A DNA stretch of 41,878 bases from an uncultured Pelagibacteraceae bacterium. GTDB lineage: Bacteria; Pseudomonadota; Alphaproteobacteria; Pelagibacterales; Pelagibacteraceae. The position numbers and the translations under genes are program-made. Location of the stretch: NCBI GenBank assembly GCA_902571915.1, contig CACGDY010000003.1, positions 1-41,878 on the forward strand, read 5' to 3'. Each line of letters begins with the position of its first letter. Position 1 is the first letter of the stretch. Positions 23,420-32,252 of the stretch are shown piece by piece. Below the pieces are notes generated by a model. The model made no database searches. It was not told the DNA's origin and worked only from the letters and a program-made list of their open reading frames with translations.

Positions 23420-25098
23420 TGGAATCAAAAAATGTCATTGCTGCTATAGCTTTATCTTCTGCAGTAATCGTGTTATATTCTCTTTTCTTTATTCCAGAAC
23501 AACAAACTACAAATAAAAATCTGGCTAAAAAAGAGAAAATTGAACAAAATAGTGATGCACCAAGCTTGGAACAAAAAGGAAATGAAATCAAAATTTCTCG
23601 GGTAGAGGCATTAAAACAAAATAAAAGAGTCAAATTTGAAAATGATAATATTAAAGGTTCTATTTCTTTAAAAGGTGCGGCAATAGATGATCTAACTTTT
23701 AAAAAATATAAAGTTGAATTAAATAATGATAAATTAGTAACTCTTCTAAGTCCAAAAAATGTAAAAAATGGATATTTAGTCGAAAGTGGTTTTGTTACAA
23801 CAGATAAAAATATTGATGTTCCAAATTCTAATACAATATGGTCAATAGTTGATAATAACAAATTAACTCCAAATGCGCCAATAAAATTATCATGGAAAAA
23901 CAATCAAGGTATAACTTTTGAAAAAAAAATATCTTTAGATGACAAATATCTGTTTAGTATTAGCCAAAAAGTAATTAACACAACATCCAATAAGTATGAT
24001 TTTTATTCTTATGGTCAAATAATTAGAAATACAAAACCAGATATAACAGATTTTTATATTCTTCATGAAGGTCTTATTGCAACACTTGATGATGAATTAA
24101 TTGAGGAAGACTATGATGATATCCAAGAAAAAAAATTTTCAAAAACTGCCCAAAAAGGTTGGCTTGGAGTAGGAGATAAATATTGGATAACCTCTTTAAT
24201 TCCACCAAAAGGTAAGGAATTCAAAACTACATTTGATTATAAAGAAAAATTTAGAGCTAATTTCATTTCTACAAAACCTTTAGAACTCAATGCAAATAGC
24301 TCAGTTCAAGATACTTTACAAATAATTATTGCTGCAAAAAGAGTTGAAATAATTGATGGATATGCTGAAACCCTTGAAATAGATAAATTTGATTTAGTAA
24401 TTGATTGGGGTTTTCTATATTTTTTAACTAAACCTTTATGGTTTGTATTGGACTATTTCTTTAAAATGTTTGGAAACTATGGGCTAGCTATTATTGCTGT
24501 TACTGTTTGTATTAGGTTGGCAGTATTTCCCTTGGCAAATTACTCTTTTAGAAGTATGGCAAAAATGAAAGCACTTACACCAGAAATGACTCGCCTAAAA
24601 GAACTTCACAAAGATGATAAAATGAAATTACAACAAGCGATGATGGCGCTTTATAAAAAAGAGGGTGTTAATCCAATGTCTGGATGTTTGCCAATTATTC
24701 CTCAAATTTTTATATTTTTTGCATTATATAAAGTTTTATTTGTGACTATAGAAATGCGTCAAATGCCTTTTTATGGTTGGATACAAGACTTATCTGAAAA
24801 AGATCCTACAAGTATATTTAATTTATTTGGATTGTTACCTTATGATGTACCGTCTTTTTTGATTATTGGAGTACTACCAGTTGCTATGGGCTTGTCTATG
24901 TACATACAACAAAAACTAAATCCAGCTCCAACAGATCCTATGCAAGCTAAAATATTTGCATTTTTTCCACTTTTTTTGACTGTGATACTTGCTCCATTTC
25001 CAAGTGGTCTTGTGCTTTATTGGACTGCTAATAATATATTAACTATGGCTCAGCAAGTAGTTATTATGAAAAAAACCACAGTTAAAACTGTAACCTAA
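23419..25098 (+). CDS. yidC: Membrane protein insertase YidC
   Basis: This 559-aa Gram-negative-type YidC has an amino-terminal membrane helix (about 4-23), a large periplasmic domain to about residue 330, then the conserved five-helix region with YGLAIIAVTVCIRLAVFPL, MSGCLPIIPQIFIFFALYKVL and FPSGLVLYWTANNILTMAQQ. The positively charged groove residue is present in CIRLAVFP. It inserts membrane proteins with or without Sec. The stop overlaps argB (TAATG). The GTPase gene engB, common after yidC in Alphaproteobacteria, is not present. Confidence 0.97.
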   Translation: MESKNVIAAIALSSAVIVLYSLFFIPEQQTTNKNLAKKEKIEQNSDAPSLEQKGNEIKISRVEALKQNKRVKFENDNIKGSISLKGAAIDDLTFKKYKVELNNDKLVTLLSPKNVKNGYLVESGFVTTDKNIDVPNSNTIWSIVDNNKLTPNAPIKLSWKNNQGITFEKKISLDDKYLFSISQKVINTTSNKYDFYSYGQIIRNTKPDITDFYILHEGLIATLDDELIEEDYDDIQEKKFSKTAQKGWLGVGDKYWITSLIPPKGKEFKTTFDYKEKFRANFISTKPLELNANSSVQDTLQIIIAAKRVEIIDGYAETLEIDKFDLVIDWGFLYFLTKPLWFVLDYFFKMFGNYGLAIIAVTVCIRLAVFPLANYSFRSMAKMKALTPEMTRLKELHKDDKMKLQQAMMALYKKEGVNPMSGCLPIIPQIFIFFALYKVLFVTIEMRQMPFYGWIQDLSEKDPTSIFNLFGLLPYDVPSFLIIGVLPVAMGLSMYIQQKLNPAPTDPMQAKIFAFFPLFLTVILAPFPSGLVLYWTANNILTMAQQVVIMKKTTVKTVT

Positions 25099-25964
25099 TG
25101 CATAAAATTCCAGAAGAAGAACTAAAAAAAATAATCCCAAAAAATGGTCCTCCAATTAATGAAGTTTCTAAATATATTGAAAAATATAGAAACGATTTAA
25201 TTGTGATAAAATATGGTGGAAATGTTTTTATTGATAGAGAAATATTTAATAATTTTATATCAGACATAAGTGTTTTGAACAAACTAGGACTTTCAATAAT
25301 TATTGTTCACGGTGGTGGGCCAAGAATAAATAAAGAACTAGAAAAGTTTAATATCAAACCAAAATTCATAAAAGGGTTGAGAGTTACTGATCATGAAATT
25401 ATAGGTATAGTTGAGAGTGTACTTATAAGTTTCAATGAGGATATAATTAGATCTCTGAAAAAAAATGAAACAGATGCAGTTTCAATACATACTAAAAAAA
25501 ATAATATTATTGAAGTAATCCCTGAGTCCAAAGAACTAGGTTACGTTGGAATACCTTATAAGATTAATAATGATATTTTACTAAATGTGGTAAAAGAAAA
25601 TAAAGTTCCAATAATTTCTCCACTAGGTTTAGGAAAAAATAATCAAACATTTAATATAAATGGTGATACTGCAGCAATGGCTATTGCGAAATCTTTAAAG
25701 TCAAGAAGATTACTTTTAATGACCAATGTAGATGGCGTCTTGAATAAAGAAAAAAAATTAATAGCCGAAATTTCCTCAACTGAAATTTTAAAGAAAATTG
25801 AAAATAAGACTATATCTGGAGGAATGATACCAAAAATAAATGCTTGTCTTGATGCTATCAATAATGGAGTTACTGCTGTCGGTATTATAAATGGCACAAA
25901 ACAACATTCTTGCTTGTGGGAAATATTTTCAGACAAAGGCTCAGGCACTCTAATAAGAAAATGA
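25098..25964 (+). CDS. argB: Acetylglutamate kinase
   Basis: The 288-aa amino-acid kinase makes N-acetylglutamyl phosphate for arginine synthesis. Motifs are IKYGGNVF (Lys38), VHGGGPRIN, GLRVTD, NINGDTAAMAIA and TNVDGVL. An amino-terminal helix (NEVSKYIEKYRN) of the type found in arginine-inhibited hexameric enzymes is present, so feedback inhibition is possible. The start overlaps yidC by 1 nt and the stop shares ATGA with the HAD gene. Confidence 0.95.
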   Translation: MHKIPEEELKKIIPKNGPPINEVSKYIEKYRNDLIVIKYGGNVFIDREIFNNFISDISVLNKLGLSIIIVHGGGPRINKELEKFNIKPKFIKGLRVTDHEIIGIVESVLISFNEDIIRSLKKNETDAVSIHTKKNNIIEVIPESKELGYVGIPYKINNDILLNVVKENKVPIISPLGLGKNNQTFNINGDTAAMAIAKSLKSRRLLLMTNVDGVLNKEKKLIAEISSTEILKKIENKTISGGMIPKINACLDAINNGVTAVGIINGTKQHSCLWEIFSDKGSGTLIRK

Positions 25965-26650
25965 ATTTAAAAGAGAAAAAATATCTTTTACTAGATCTTG
26001 ATGGTGTTTGTTATGGAAAACATAATAATTATTCATTGGAACAAGTATTTGGACAAGTTTCAAAGAAAATGACAGAGTTTATCTCATACAAACTCAAAAT
26101 TGACAAAGTTAAAGCGAAAGAACTGCAAACTAATTACTTCTATAAGTACAATACCTCACTCAGGGGACTAATGATTCATAATGAAATTTCACCAGACGAA
26201 TTTTTGACCTATGTACATGATATAGATCTATCATTTATGAAAGAAGATAAAATTATGAGAAATGAACTTGAACTACTTGATATGGATAAATTCATATTTA
26301 CTAATGGCTCAGCTGACCATGCAGCTAATATTTTAACTCATCTTGGAATCTACGATTTATTTGGGAGAGAAAAAGTTTTCGATATTAAAGATGCTGGATA
26401 TGTGCCAAAACCTGAAGCAGAAACTTTTGATTTAATGGTCAAAAAATTTAGTATCAACCCAAAAGAGACTATTTATGTCGAGGATATAGCTAAAAATTTA
26501 AGCATAGGTTATGAAAGAGGATGTACAACCGTTTGGTTAATTAATGATGAGCATTTTGGAAAAATGGATGCTGATAAAGATTTTATTTCACATAAAATTG
26601 AAAATCTATCTTTATTTCTAAAAGAATTAAGGCTATTAAAAAGTAATTAA
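25961..26650 (+). CDS. HAD-family hydrolase, pyrimidine 5'-nucleotidase-like
   Basis: The 229-aa protein starts at [15 protein letters not shown], sharing ATGA with argB; an ORF starting 17 codons upstream lies in argB and is rejected. HAD motifs are DLDGV (nucleophile Asp plus acid Asp), FTNGS, a lysine in VPKPEAETF, and VEDIAKN, where the more usual VDDS has Glu first. [13 protein letters not shown] resembles the YGTTLxGL cap segment of SDT1/PHM8-like pyrimidine nucleotidases often found beside argB. The precise substrate is uncertain. Confidence 0.75.
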   Translation: MNLKEKKYLLLDLDGVCYGKHNNYSLEQVFGQVSKKMTEFISYKLKIDKVKAKELQTNYFYKYNTSLRGLMIHNEISPDEFLTYVHDIDLSFMKEDKIMRNELELLDMDKFIFTNGSADHAANILTHLGIYDLFGREKVFDIKDAGYVPKPEAETFDLMVKKFSINPKETIYVEDIAKNLSIGYERGCTTVWLINDEHFGKMDADKDFISHKIENLSLFLKELRLLKSN

Positions 26651-26652
26651 TC

Positions 26653-27456
26653 ATGACTTTAGAAAAAATTATCAATGATGCTTGGGAAATTAAAGAACAA
26701 GTAAATCCTAGTTCAGATCAATCTTTAAAGGATGCTGTAAATCAAGTTATTGCCGATCTAGATAGTGGTAAGTCAAGAGTTGCTGAAAAAATAAAAGGAG
26801 AATGGGTAACGCATCAGCATTTAAAAAAAGCGATTATGCTAAGTTTTAGAATTTACCCAATGGAAAATTTAAATGGCCCTTACTCCAGTTGGTATGACAA
26901 AGCCCATTTGTTAAAAGGAAAAACAGCTGGCTGGACGAAGGAAGATCATGAAAAAGCAGGATTCAGAATGGTACCAAATTCACCTGTAAGAAAAGGATCT
27001 TTTGTTGGAAAAAATGCTGTTTTGATGCCATGCTACGTAAATATAGGTGCTTATATTGATGAAGGTACAATGTTAGATACTTTCTCACGGGCGGGATCAT
27101 GTGCTCAAATAGGAAAAAATTGTCATATATCTGCTGGCTCAGGAATAGGAGGTGTATTAGAACCCGCTCAGGCGTTACCTACTATCATTGAAGATAACGT
27201 TTTTGTTGGAGCAATGTCCGAAGTTGTTGAAGGTGTTATTGTTGAAGAAGGAAGTGTTCTATCAATGGGTTGCTATATAGGGCAAAGCACTAAAATCATA
27301 AACAGATCAAATGGAGAAATTACAAAAGGTCGTATACCACCTTACTCGGTTGTTGTGCCAGGCTCACATAAAGATCTATACGCCGTTCATATAATTAAAA
27401 CTGTAGATTCTAAAACAAGATCAAAAACGTCAATTAACGATCTTCTAAGAGATTAA
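26653..27456 (+). CDS. dapD: Tetrahydrodipicolinate N-succinyltransferase
   Basis: This 267-aa trimeric left-handed beta-helix enzyme acts in DAP/lysine synthesis. Hexapeptide-repeat segments run from about residue 105, including [22 protein letters not shown] and [21 protein letters not shown], preceded by an alpha-helical amino-terminal domain and ending VVVPGS. It begins 2 nt after the HAD gene and is followed 2 nt later by dapE, the enzyme two steps on. Confidence 0.96.
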   Translation: MTLEKIINDAWEIKEQVNPSSDQSLKDAVNQVIADLDSGKSRVAEKIKGEWVTHQHLKKAIMLSFRIYPMENLNGPYSSWYDKAHLLKGKTAGWTKEDHEKAGFRMVPNSPVRKGSFVGKNAVLMPCYVNIGAYIDEGTMLDTFSRAGSCAQIGKNCHISAGSGIGGVLEPAQALPTIIEDNVFVGAMSEVVEGVIVEEGSVLSMGCYIGQSTKIINRSNGEITKGRIPPYSVVVPGSHKDLYAVHIIKTVDSKTRSKTSINDLLRD

Positions 27457-27458
27457 TT

Positions 27459-28616
27459 ATGCAAAAATTAAATGAGTTACAATTAGCTAAAGAGCTAATT
27501 AGATTTCCTTCTATCACACCAGTTGATGCGGGTGTATTGAGATTTTTAGAAAAAAAATTAAAGCGACTAGGTTTTAAAACAAAAATACTAGAATTTAAAG
27601 AAAAAGGATTTCAGCCAGTAAAAAACTTATATGCAAAATTAGGTTCTAAAAGTCCAAATTTTATGTTTGCCGGACATGTTGATATTGTCCCCCCAGGTAA
27701 TATTAAAGATTGGACAGTAAGTCCATTTAAGCCATCGATTAAAAAAGGCTATTTAATTGGAAGAGGTGCAAATGATATGAAAAGTTCTATTGCAGCTTTT
27801 GTATCAGCCGTGAGCGCATTTTTATCGAGAAATAAAAAATTCATTGGATCGGTAAGTTTACTGATTACAGGCGATGAAGAGGGTGATGCAGTAAATGGCA
27901 CCAAAAAAGTTGTAGAATATTTAAAAAAAAGAAAAGAAAAAATTAATTTTTGCCTGGTTGGTGAACCAACAAATCCTAACAAATTGGGTGAGATGATAAA
28001 GATCGGACGTAGGGGTAGTTTAACTGGAAAATTAACTATATTTGGCTTACAAGGGCATGTTGCATATCCCCATAGAGCTAACAATCCCGCAACTATAATT
28101 GTAAAAATCCTAAAAAAATTAAAAGATATTAAATTTGATAAAGGGTCAAAAGACTTCCAACCTACAAACTTAGAGATTACAAAGATAAATATTGATAATA
28201 GTGCTGATAATGTTATTCCAGCAAAAGCTGAAGCAACATTTAATATAAGGTTTAATAATAAGCATTCCTCAAAATCTCTAAAAAAAAAACTAAATAAGTT
28301 TCTAATTAAAATAAATAAACAAAATAAATCAAATTTTAAAATTGATTATATAGTTTCTGGTGAGGCCTTTTTAACAAAGCCAAATGAAACAACATATATG
28401 ATACAAAATATTATTAAAAAAGTTACTAAAATAAAGCCTAAGTTATCTACTACAGGTGGAACTTCAGATTTAAGATTTATAAGAAAAATATCGCCTGGTC
28501 TTGAATTTGGTCTAGTTGGAAAAACTATGCATAAAGTTGATGAAGCAGTGTCATTAAAAGATTTAAAAAATCTAAAAAAAATATATGAAAACATACTTGT
28601 AGACTATTTTAAATGA
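27459..28616 (+). CDS. dapE: Succinyl-diaminopimelate desuccinylase
   Basis: The 385-aa M20-family metallohydrolase has metal-site motifs GHVDIVPPG, GRGANDMKSS, GDEEGDA (catalytic Glu pair), GEPTN and the late histidine in GKTMHKVDE. It removes succinate to give LL-DAP for lysine and peptidoglycan. The length is normal. It is coupled to dapD (2 nt gap) and shares an ATGA junction with the downstream deacylase. Confidence 0.95.
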   Translation: MQKLNELQLAKELIRFPSITPVDAGVLRFLEKKLKRLGFKTKILEFKEKGFQPVKNLYAKLGSKSPNFMFAGHVDIVPPGNIKDWTVSPFKPSIKKGYLIGRGANDMKSSIAAFVSAVSAFLSRNKKFIGSVSLLITGDEEGDAVNGTKKVVEYLKKRKEKINFCLVGEPTNPNKLGEMIKIGRRGSLTGKLTIFGLQGHVAYPHRANNPATIIVKILKKLKDIKFDKGSKDFQPTNLEITKINIDNSADNVIPAKAEATFNIRFNNKHSSKSLKKKLNKFLIKINKQNKSNFKIDYIVSGEAFLTKPNETTYMIQNIIKKVTKIKPKLSTTGGTSDLRFIRKISPGLEFGLVGKTMHKVDEAVSLKDLKNLKKIYENILVDYFK

Positions 28617-29536
28617 AAACAGCAATCATAAATTCTGAATCTTATGAGAAACATATCACTGGGGACGGTCATCCTGAACAACCTAAAAGAATAGTAGCTA
28701 TAAAAGATAAATTAAAAAAAAGAAAAGACTTGATATGGGATAAACCAGACAATGTTCCTGAAAGTATATTGTCAATGACACATTCAAAGGAATACATAGA
28801 TAATTTAAAAAATTCTTTTCCTCAAAAAGGTTTAAAATTTTTAGACGGGGATACTGTTATTTCGCCAGAAAGTAAAAAAGCTGTATTTGATGCAGCAGGA
28901 TCAACAATTAGAGCAATAGATGGAATAGAAAACAAAAAATTTAAAAATGCTTTTTGTCTCTCTCGACCACCTGGTCATCATGCAGAAAAAAACAAAGCGA
29001 TGGGTTTTTGCTGTATATCAAACGCTGGAGTGGCAACTAACTACTTAGTTACTAAATATAAATACAAAAAAATTGCATGCGTAGATTTCGATGTTCACTG
29101 GGGTAACGGAAATTATGATGTAATGCGAAATAACAAAAATTCATTATATATTTCTACTCATCAATATCCTTTTTATCCTGGTGGTGGAACAGATAAAGAT
29201 AAGGGTAACTTTAATAATTCATTGAATATCCCTTTACCCGCTGGTACAAACTCTGAAGAATATTTTAATGCGTTTGATAGAGTGTTAGACAGATTAGTTA
29301 AATATAAACCAGATTTTCTTTTGTTCTCTGCAGGTTTTGATGCACATAAAGATGATCCATTAGCTCAATTTCAACTGACTTCAAAAGACTTTTACGAGAT
29401 TACTAAAAGAACTTTAGCAGCTACCAATAAGTATACCGCAGGCAAAGTTCTTTCTATACTTGAGGGTGGTTATGATTTAAATGCTTTAGCCGAGAGTGCT
29501 AACGAACATGTTAACGCACTTACAGAATTTAGTTGA
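28613..29536 (+). CDS. Histone-deacetylase-superfamily amidohydrolase
   Basis: The 307-aa arginase-deacetylase fold enzyme has the active site intact: RPPGHHAE (His122, His123), zinc ligands Asp160 and His162 in DFDVHWGNG, third ligand in SAGFDAHKDDPL, and EGGYDLNAL near the end. Bacterial members remove acetyl groups from polyamines, acetoin-related or other small amines, or from protein lysines; the sequence does not settle which. There is no signal peptide. A SET-domain gene lies 30 nt downstream on the same strand. Confidence 0.88.
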   Translation: MKTAIINSESYEKHITGDGHPEQPKRIVAIKDKLKKRKDLIWDKPDNVPESILSMTHSKEYIDNLKNSFPQKGLKFLDGDTVISPESKKAVFDAAGSTIRAIDGIENKKFKNAFCLSRPPGHHAEKNKAMGFCCISNAGVATNYLVTKYKYKKIACVDFDVHWGNGNYDVMRNNKNSLYISTHQYPFYPGGGTDKDKGNFNNSLNIPLPAGTNSEEYFNAFDRVLDRLVKYKPDFLLFSAGFDAHKDDPLAQFQLTSKDFYEITKRTLAATNKYTAGKVLSILEGGYDLNALAESANEHVNALTEFS

Positions 29537-29566
29537 TTAATACTTGCTGCATTGTAAGTCAACTTT

Positions 29567-30058
29567 ATGAAGTTATATGTCATCAAAAAATCTAAAATCG
29601 ATAATAAAGGTCGAGGATTGTACGCTGCAAGAGATATTAAAGAAGGTACTAAAATTATAAATTACATTGGTAAAATAATCTCCAATAATGAGGTGGAGAA
29701 GTCAGATAAATTCGACAATAAAAAACGTATTTATTTATTTACCTTAAATAAAAAATATACTCTTGATGGTGATTTTTCTTGGAATACAGCCGGATTGGTA
29801 AATCATTCATGTGACAATAATTGTGACTACAATGGTAAAGGTCTTAAAGTTTGGATTACCGCAATAAGAGATATTAAAAAAAATGAAGAGCTAACTTGTG
29901 ATTATGGTTTCGGCTACGACGAAGATTATAAACAATTTCCATGTAAATGTGGTTCTAAAAATTGCTGTGGTTATATTATTAGAGCTGAGTCTAGATGGAG
30001 GATAAACAAGAAATTTGCTATAAGTAATAAGAAAAGATTAATAAACAACTCTAACTAA
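29567..30058 (+). CDS. SET-domain protein lysine methyltransferase with post-SET motif
   Basis: The 163-aa protein is nearly only a SET domain: GRGLYAARDIKEGTKIINYIG at the start, the SAM-binding NHSCDNNC at about 79-86, EELTCDYGFGYDE, then a post-SET zinc cluster CKCGSKNCCGYI. All core motifs are present, so it should be an active SAM-dependent methyltransferase. The target is unknown; possibilities include ribosomal proteins or HU/IHF-like nucleoid proteins. The 3' end overlaps truA on the other strand by 21 nt. Confidence 0.88.
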   Translation: MKLYVIKKSKIDNKGRGLYAARDIKEGTKIINYIGKIISNNEVEKSDKFDNKKRIYLFTLNKKYTLDGDFSWNTAGLVNHSCDNNCDYNGKGLKVWITAIRDIKKNEELTCDYGFGYDEDYKQFPCKCGSKNCCGYIIRAESRWRINKKFAISNKKRLINNSN

Positions 30059-30778
30059 GTAAAGTCCTTCAGGAGGAGCTGGTGGTGCACATAATATTCT
30101 TTTTTTTGAATTCAAAATATTAATGAATTTTTTCAAAGTCCATTTTTTTTCACCCACATATTTTAAACAACCTACCATTGAGCGGACTTGTTGTTGCAAG
30201 TATGACTGAGAATTAAACTCTATTTCTATTAAATTTTTTTTTGATCTTATTTTAACTGAATTTATTTTCTTTATGGGACTTTTGGCCCTGCAACTAGAAG
30301 CCCTAAAAGTTGAAAAATCTCTTACACCCACTAAGTAATTTGCGGCCTCTTTCATTCTATTTATATCAAGTTTATTCATTACATGCCATCCTCTTTTTTT
30401 ATTTAAAACTGGTGCACATAACTGATTAAAAATTATATATTTATAAATTCTTTTTTTTGCAGAGAATCTTGCATGAAAATTTTCATCTCTTTTTTTTATT
30501 TTTAATATCGAAATTGACTCATTTTTTAAAAAAAAATTTACTGATTTCAAAAACCTATCAAAATTAACAATATTTTTCTTACACTCAAAGTGCGCTGATT
30601 GCTCAATGGCATGAACACCTGAATCAGTTCTGCCTGATCCTATTAAAATTATTTTTTCTTTTAATAATTTAGAAATATTCTTTTGAATAGTTCCTTGAAT
30701 CGTTTTTCCAAATTTTTGAATTTGCCATCCCCTAAAACTACTTCCAACATACTCAATCAAAATATGATATTTATTCAT
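30038..30778 (-). CDS. truA: tRNA pseudouridine(38-40) synthase TruA
   Basis: The 246-aa enzyme isomerises uridines 38-40 in tRNA anticodon stems. The catalytic Asp52 is in GSGRTDSGVHA; other motifs are FHARFSAKKRIYKYII, RDFSTFRASSC and QSYLQQQVRSMVG. Start ATG lies inside the end of fmt (8-nt overlap). def-fmt-truA form a minus-strand run. The 3' end overlaps the convergent SET gene. Confidence 0.95.
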   Translation of the reverse strand: MNKYHILIEYVGSSFRGWQIQKFGKTIQGTIQKNISKLLKEKIILIGSGRTDSGVHAIEQSAHFECKKNIVNFDRFLKSVNFFLKNESISILKIKKRDENFHARFSAKKRIYKYIIFNQLCAPVLNKKRGWHVMNKLDINRMKEAANYLVGVRDFSTFRASSCRAKSPIKKINSVKIRSKKNLIEIEFNSQSYLQQQVRSMVGCLKYVGEKKWTLKKFINILNSKKRILCAPPAPPEGLYLVRVVY

Positions 30779-31703
30779 AAGATATGACTGAACCTTTTTC
30801 TATTTTAGATCCAAGGATAAATTCATTTATTGGTTGAGGTTTTTTTCCCTCTTTTTGAATTTCAAGAATTTTTATCGACTGATTATTTCCACATGCAATT
30901 TCTAATTTTTCAGAAATGACCTCCCCGAATTTACCTGAAAGGTTTCCAATCTCGGCTTTATGAACTTTGTATCTTTGACCCTCATAAACAAAAAAAGCTC
31001 CAGGAAATGGAGACAATCCATTAATTTTTCCAATAATTTTTTCAGCTTTTTCACTCCAATCTATTTGACCTTCTTTTTTTTCGACCTTCTTTGCATATGT
31101 AGCCTTTAAGTGATCTTGATCAATAAATCTTGATTTCCCTGCAATTACTTCATCTACGTTCTCCAAAATTTTTCCAGCTGCTAATAACGAGAGCTTATCT
31201 GATAGTTCTTTAGCATTAGTTTTTTTATCAATGTTCATTTTATATACATTACATACTGGACCACTATCCAAAATCTCGTTAATCTTCATAATACTTAATC
31301 CAGTCTCGTTGTCTAAATTCATAATTGATCTCTGAATTGGAGCAGCGCCTCTCCATTTAGGAAGTATAGAAGCATGAATATTCAAAAAACCTTTTTTTGT
31401 TAATTTTAAATATTCTTTTGGAATAATTTGACCGTATGCGACTACTACCGCAAGATCTGCATTTATTTTTTTTAAAAATTCATATTCCAGTTTGTTATTT
31501 TTAAGTTTTTGTGGAGTCCTCAATTTAATATTCATACTATCACAAAAGTTTTGAATTGCAGACTTTACAATTTTTTGACCACGATGCGATTTTTTTGCAG
31601 GTTTTGTGTATACCACAGGGATCGTATATTCACTCTCATACAAAGATCTTAATATAGGCACTGCAAAAATTGGTGTGCCCATAAAAACGATTTTTTTTGA
31701 CAT
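30771..31703 (-). CDS. fmt: Methionyl-tRNA formyltransferase
   Basis: The 310-aa enzyme formylates initiator Met-tRNA. It has an amino-terminal formyl-THF domain with catalytic Asn108, His110 and Asp146 (NIHASILPKWRGAAPIQR and ILDSGPV), then a carboxy-terminal OB-like tRNA-binding domain (GLSPFPGAFF). It starts 2 nt after the def stop and pairs functionally with deformylase. Confidence 0.96.
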   Translation of the reverse strand: MSKKIVFMGTPIFAVPILRSLYESEYTIPVVYTKPAKKSHRGQKIVKSAIQNFCDSMNIKLRTPQKLKNNKLEYEFLKKINADLAVVVAYGQIIPKEYLKLTKKGFLNIHASILPKWRGAAPIQRSIMNLDNETGLSIMKINEILDSGPVCNVYKMNIDKKTNAKELSDKLSLLAAGKILENVDEVIAGKSRFIDQDHLKATYAKKVEKKEGQIDWSEKAEKIIGKINGLSPFPGAFFVYEGQRYKVHKAEIGNLSGKFGEVISEKLEIACGNNQSIKILEIQKEGKKPQPINEFILGSKIEKGSVISYE

Positions 31704-31705
31704 TA

Positions 31706-32230
31706 TTAAACAACTACTCTGTCTAATTTTGTCTTAGATTTAGAAATTTTTTTTACGATTAAATCTCTTTTTAATTTTGATAAATGATCAATTATCAATT
31801 TACCATCCAAATGATTTATTTCGTGCTGTATACAGGTTGAAAGAAGACCATCGCATTTTAAAATTTTAACTTTTCCGAGGATATCTATATATTCAACTTC
31901 ACAAATTTTAGGTCTTTCTATTTCTAAAAAAGTATCAGGAATTGATAAACATCCCTCTTCGTAGACAGTTGTTTGAGTACTTAATTTTGTAATTACTGGG
32001 TTGATTAAGCTAATAGGATTTTTTTTTTCTTTGTTTGATGAAACATCAACAACAATTACTCTTTTCAATATTCCAATTTGTACCGCAGCTAAACCAATTC
32101 CTTTAAAGGAGTACATGGTCTCAAATAAATCCTTAATAAGTTTTTTTTCGTTTAATCCAACTTTTTCAATAGGATCAGATGTTTTTTTTAAAATTTCATC
32201 AGGGACAGTAATGATATTTTTGATACTCAT
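31706..32230 (-). CDS. def: Peptide deformylase
   Basis: The 174-aa metalloenzyme removes the formyl group from nascent proteins. The three signature motifs are GIGLAAVQIG, EEGCLSIP (metal ligand Cys94) and QHEINHLDG (His136, Glu137, His140). It follows the 590-aa exported-protein gene by 22 nt and precedes fmt by 2 nt. Confidence 0.96.
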   Translation of the reverse strand: MSIKNIITVPDEILKKTSDPIEKVGLNEKKLIKDLFETMYSFKGIGLAAVQIGILKRVIVVDVSSNKEKKNPISLINPVITKLSTQTTVYEEGCLSIPDTFLEIERPKICEVEYIDILGKVKILKCDGLLSTCIQHEINHLDGKLIIDHLSKLKRDLIVKKISKSKTKLDRVVV

Positions 32231-32252
32231 CTGTAAATAAATAAACTAATTT

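Noticed and set aside
23409-23903. 164-aa frame on the strand opposite yidC
   Set aside because: It lies wholly antisense to the well-supported yidC amino-terminal region and shows no recognisable motif.
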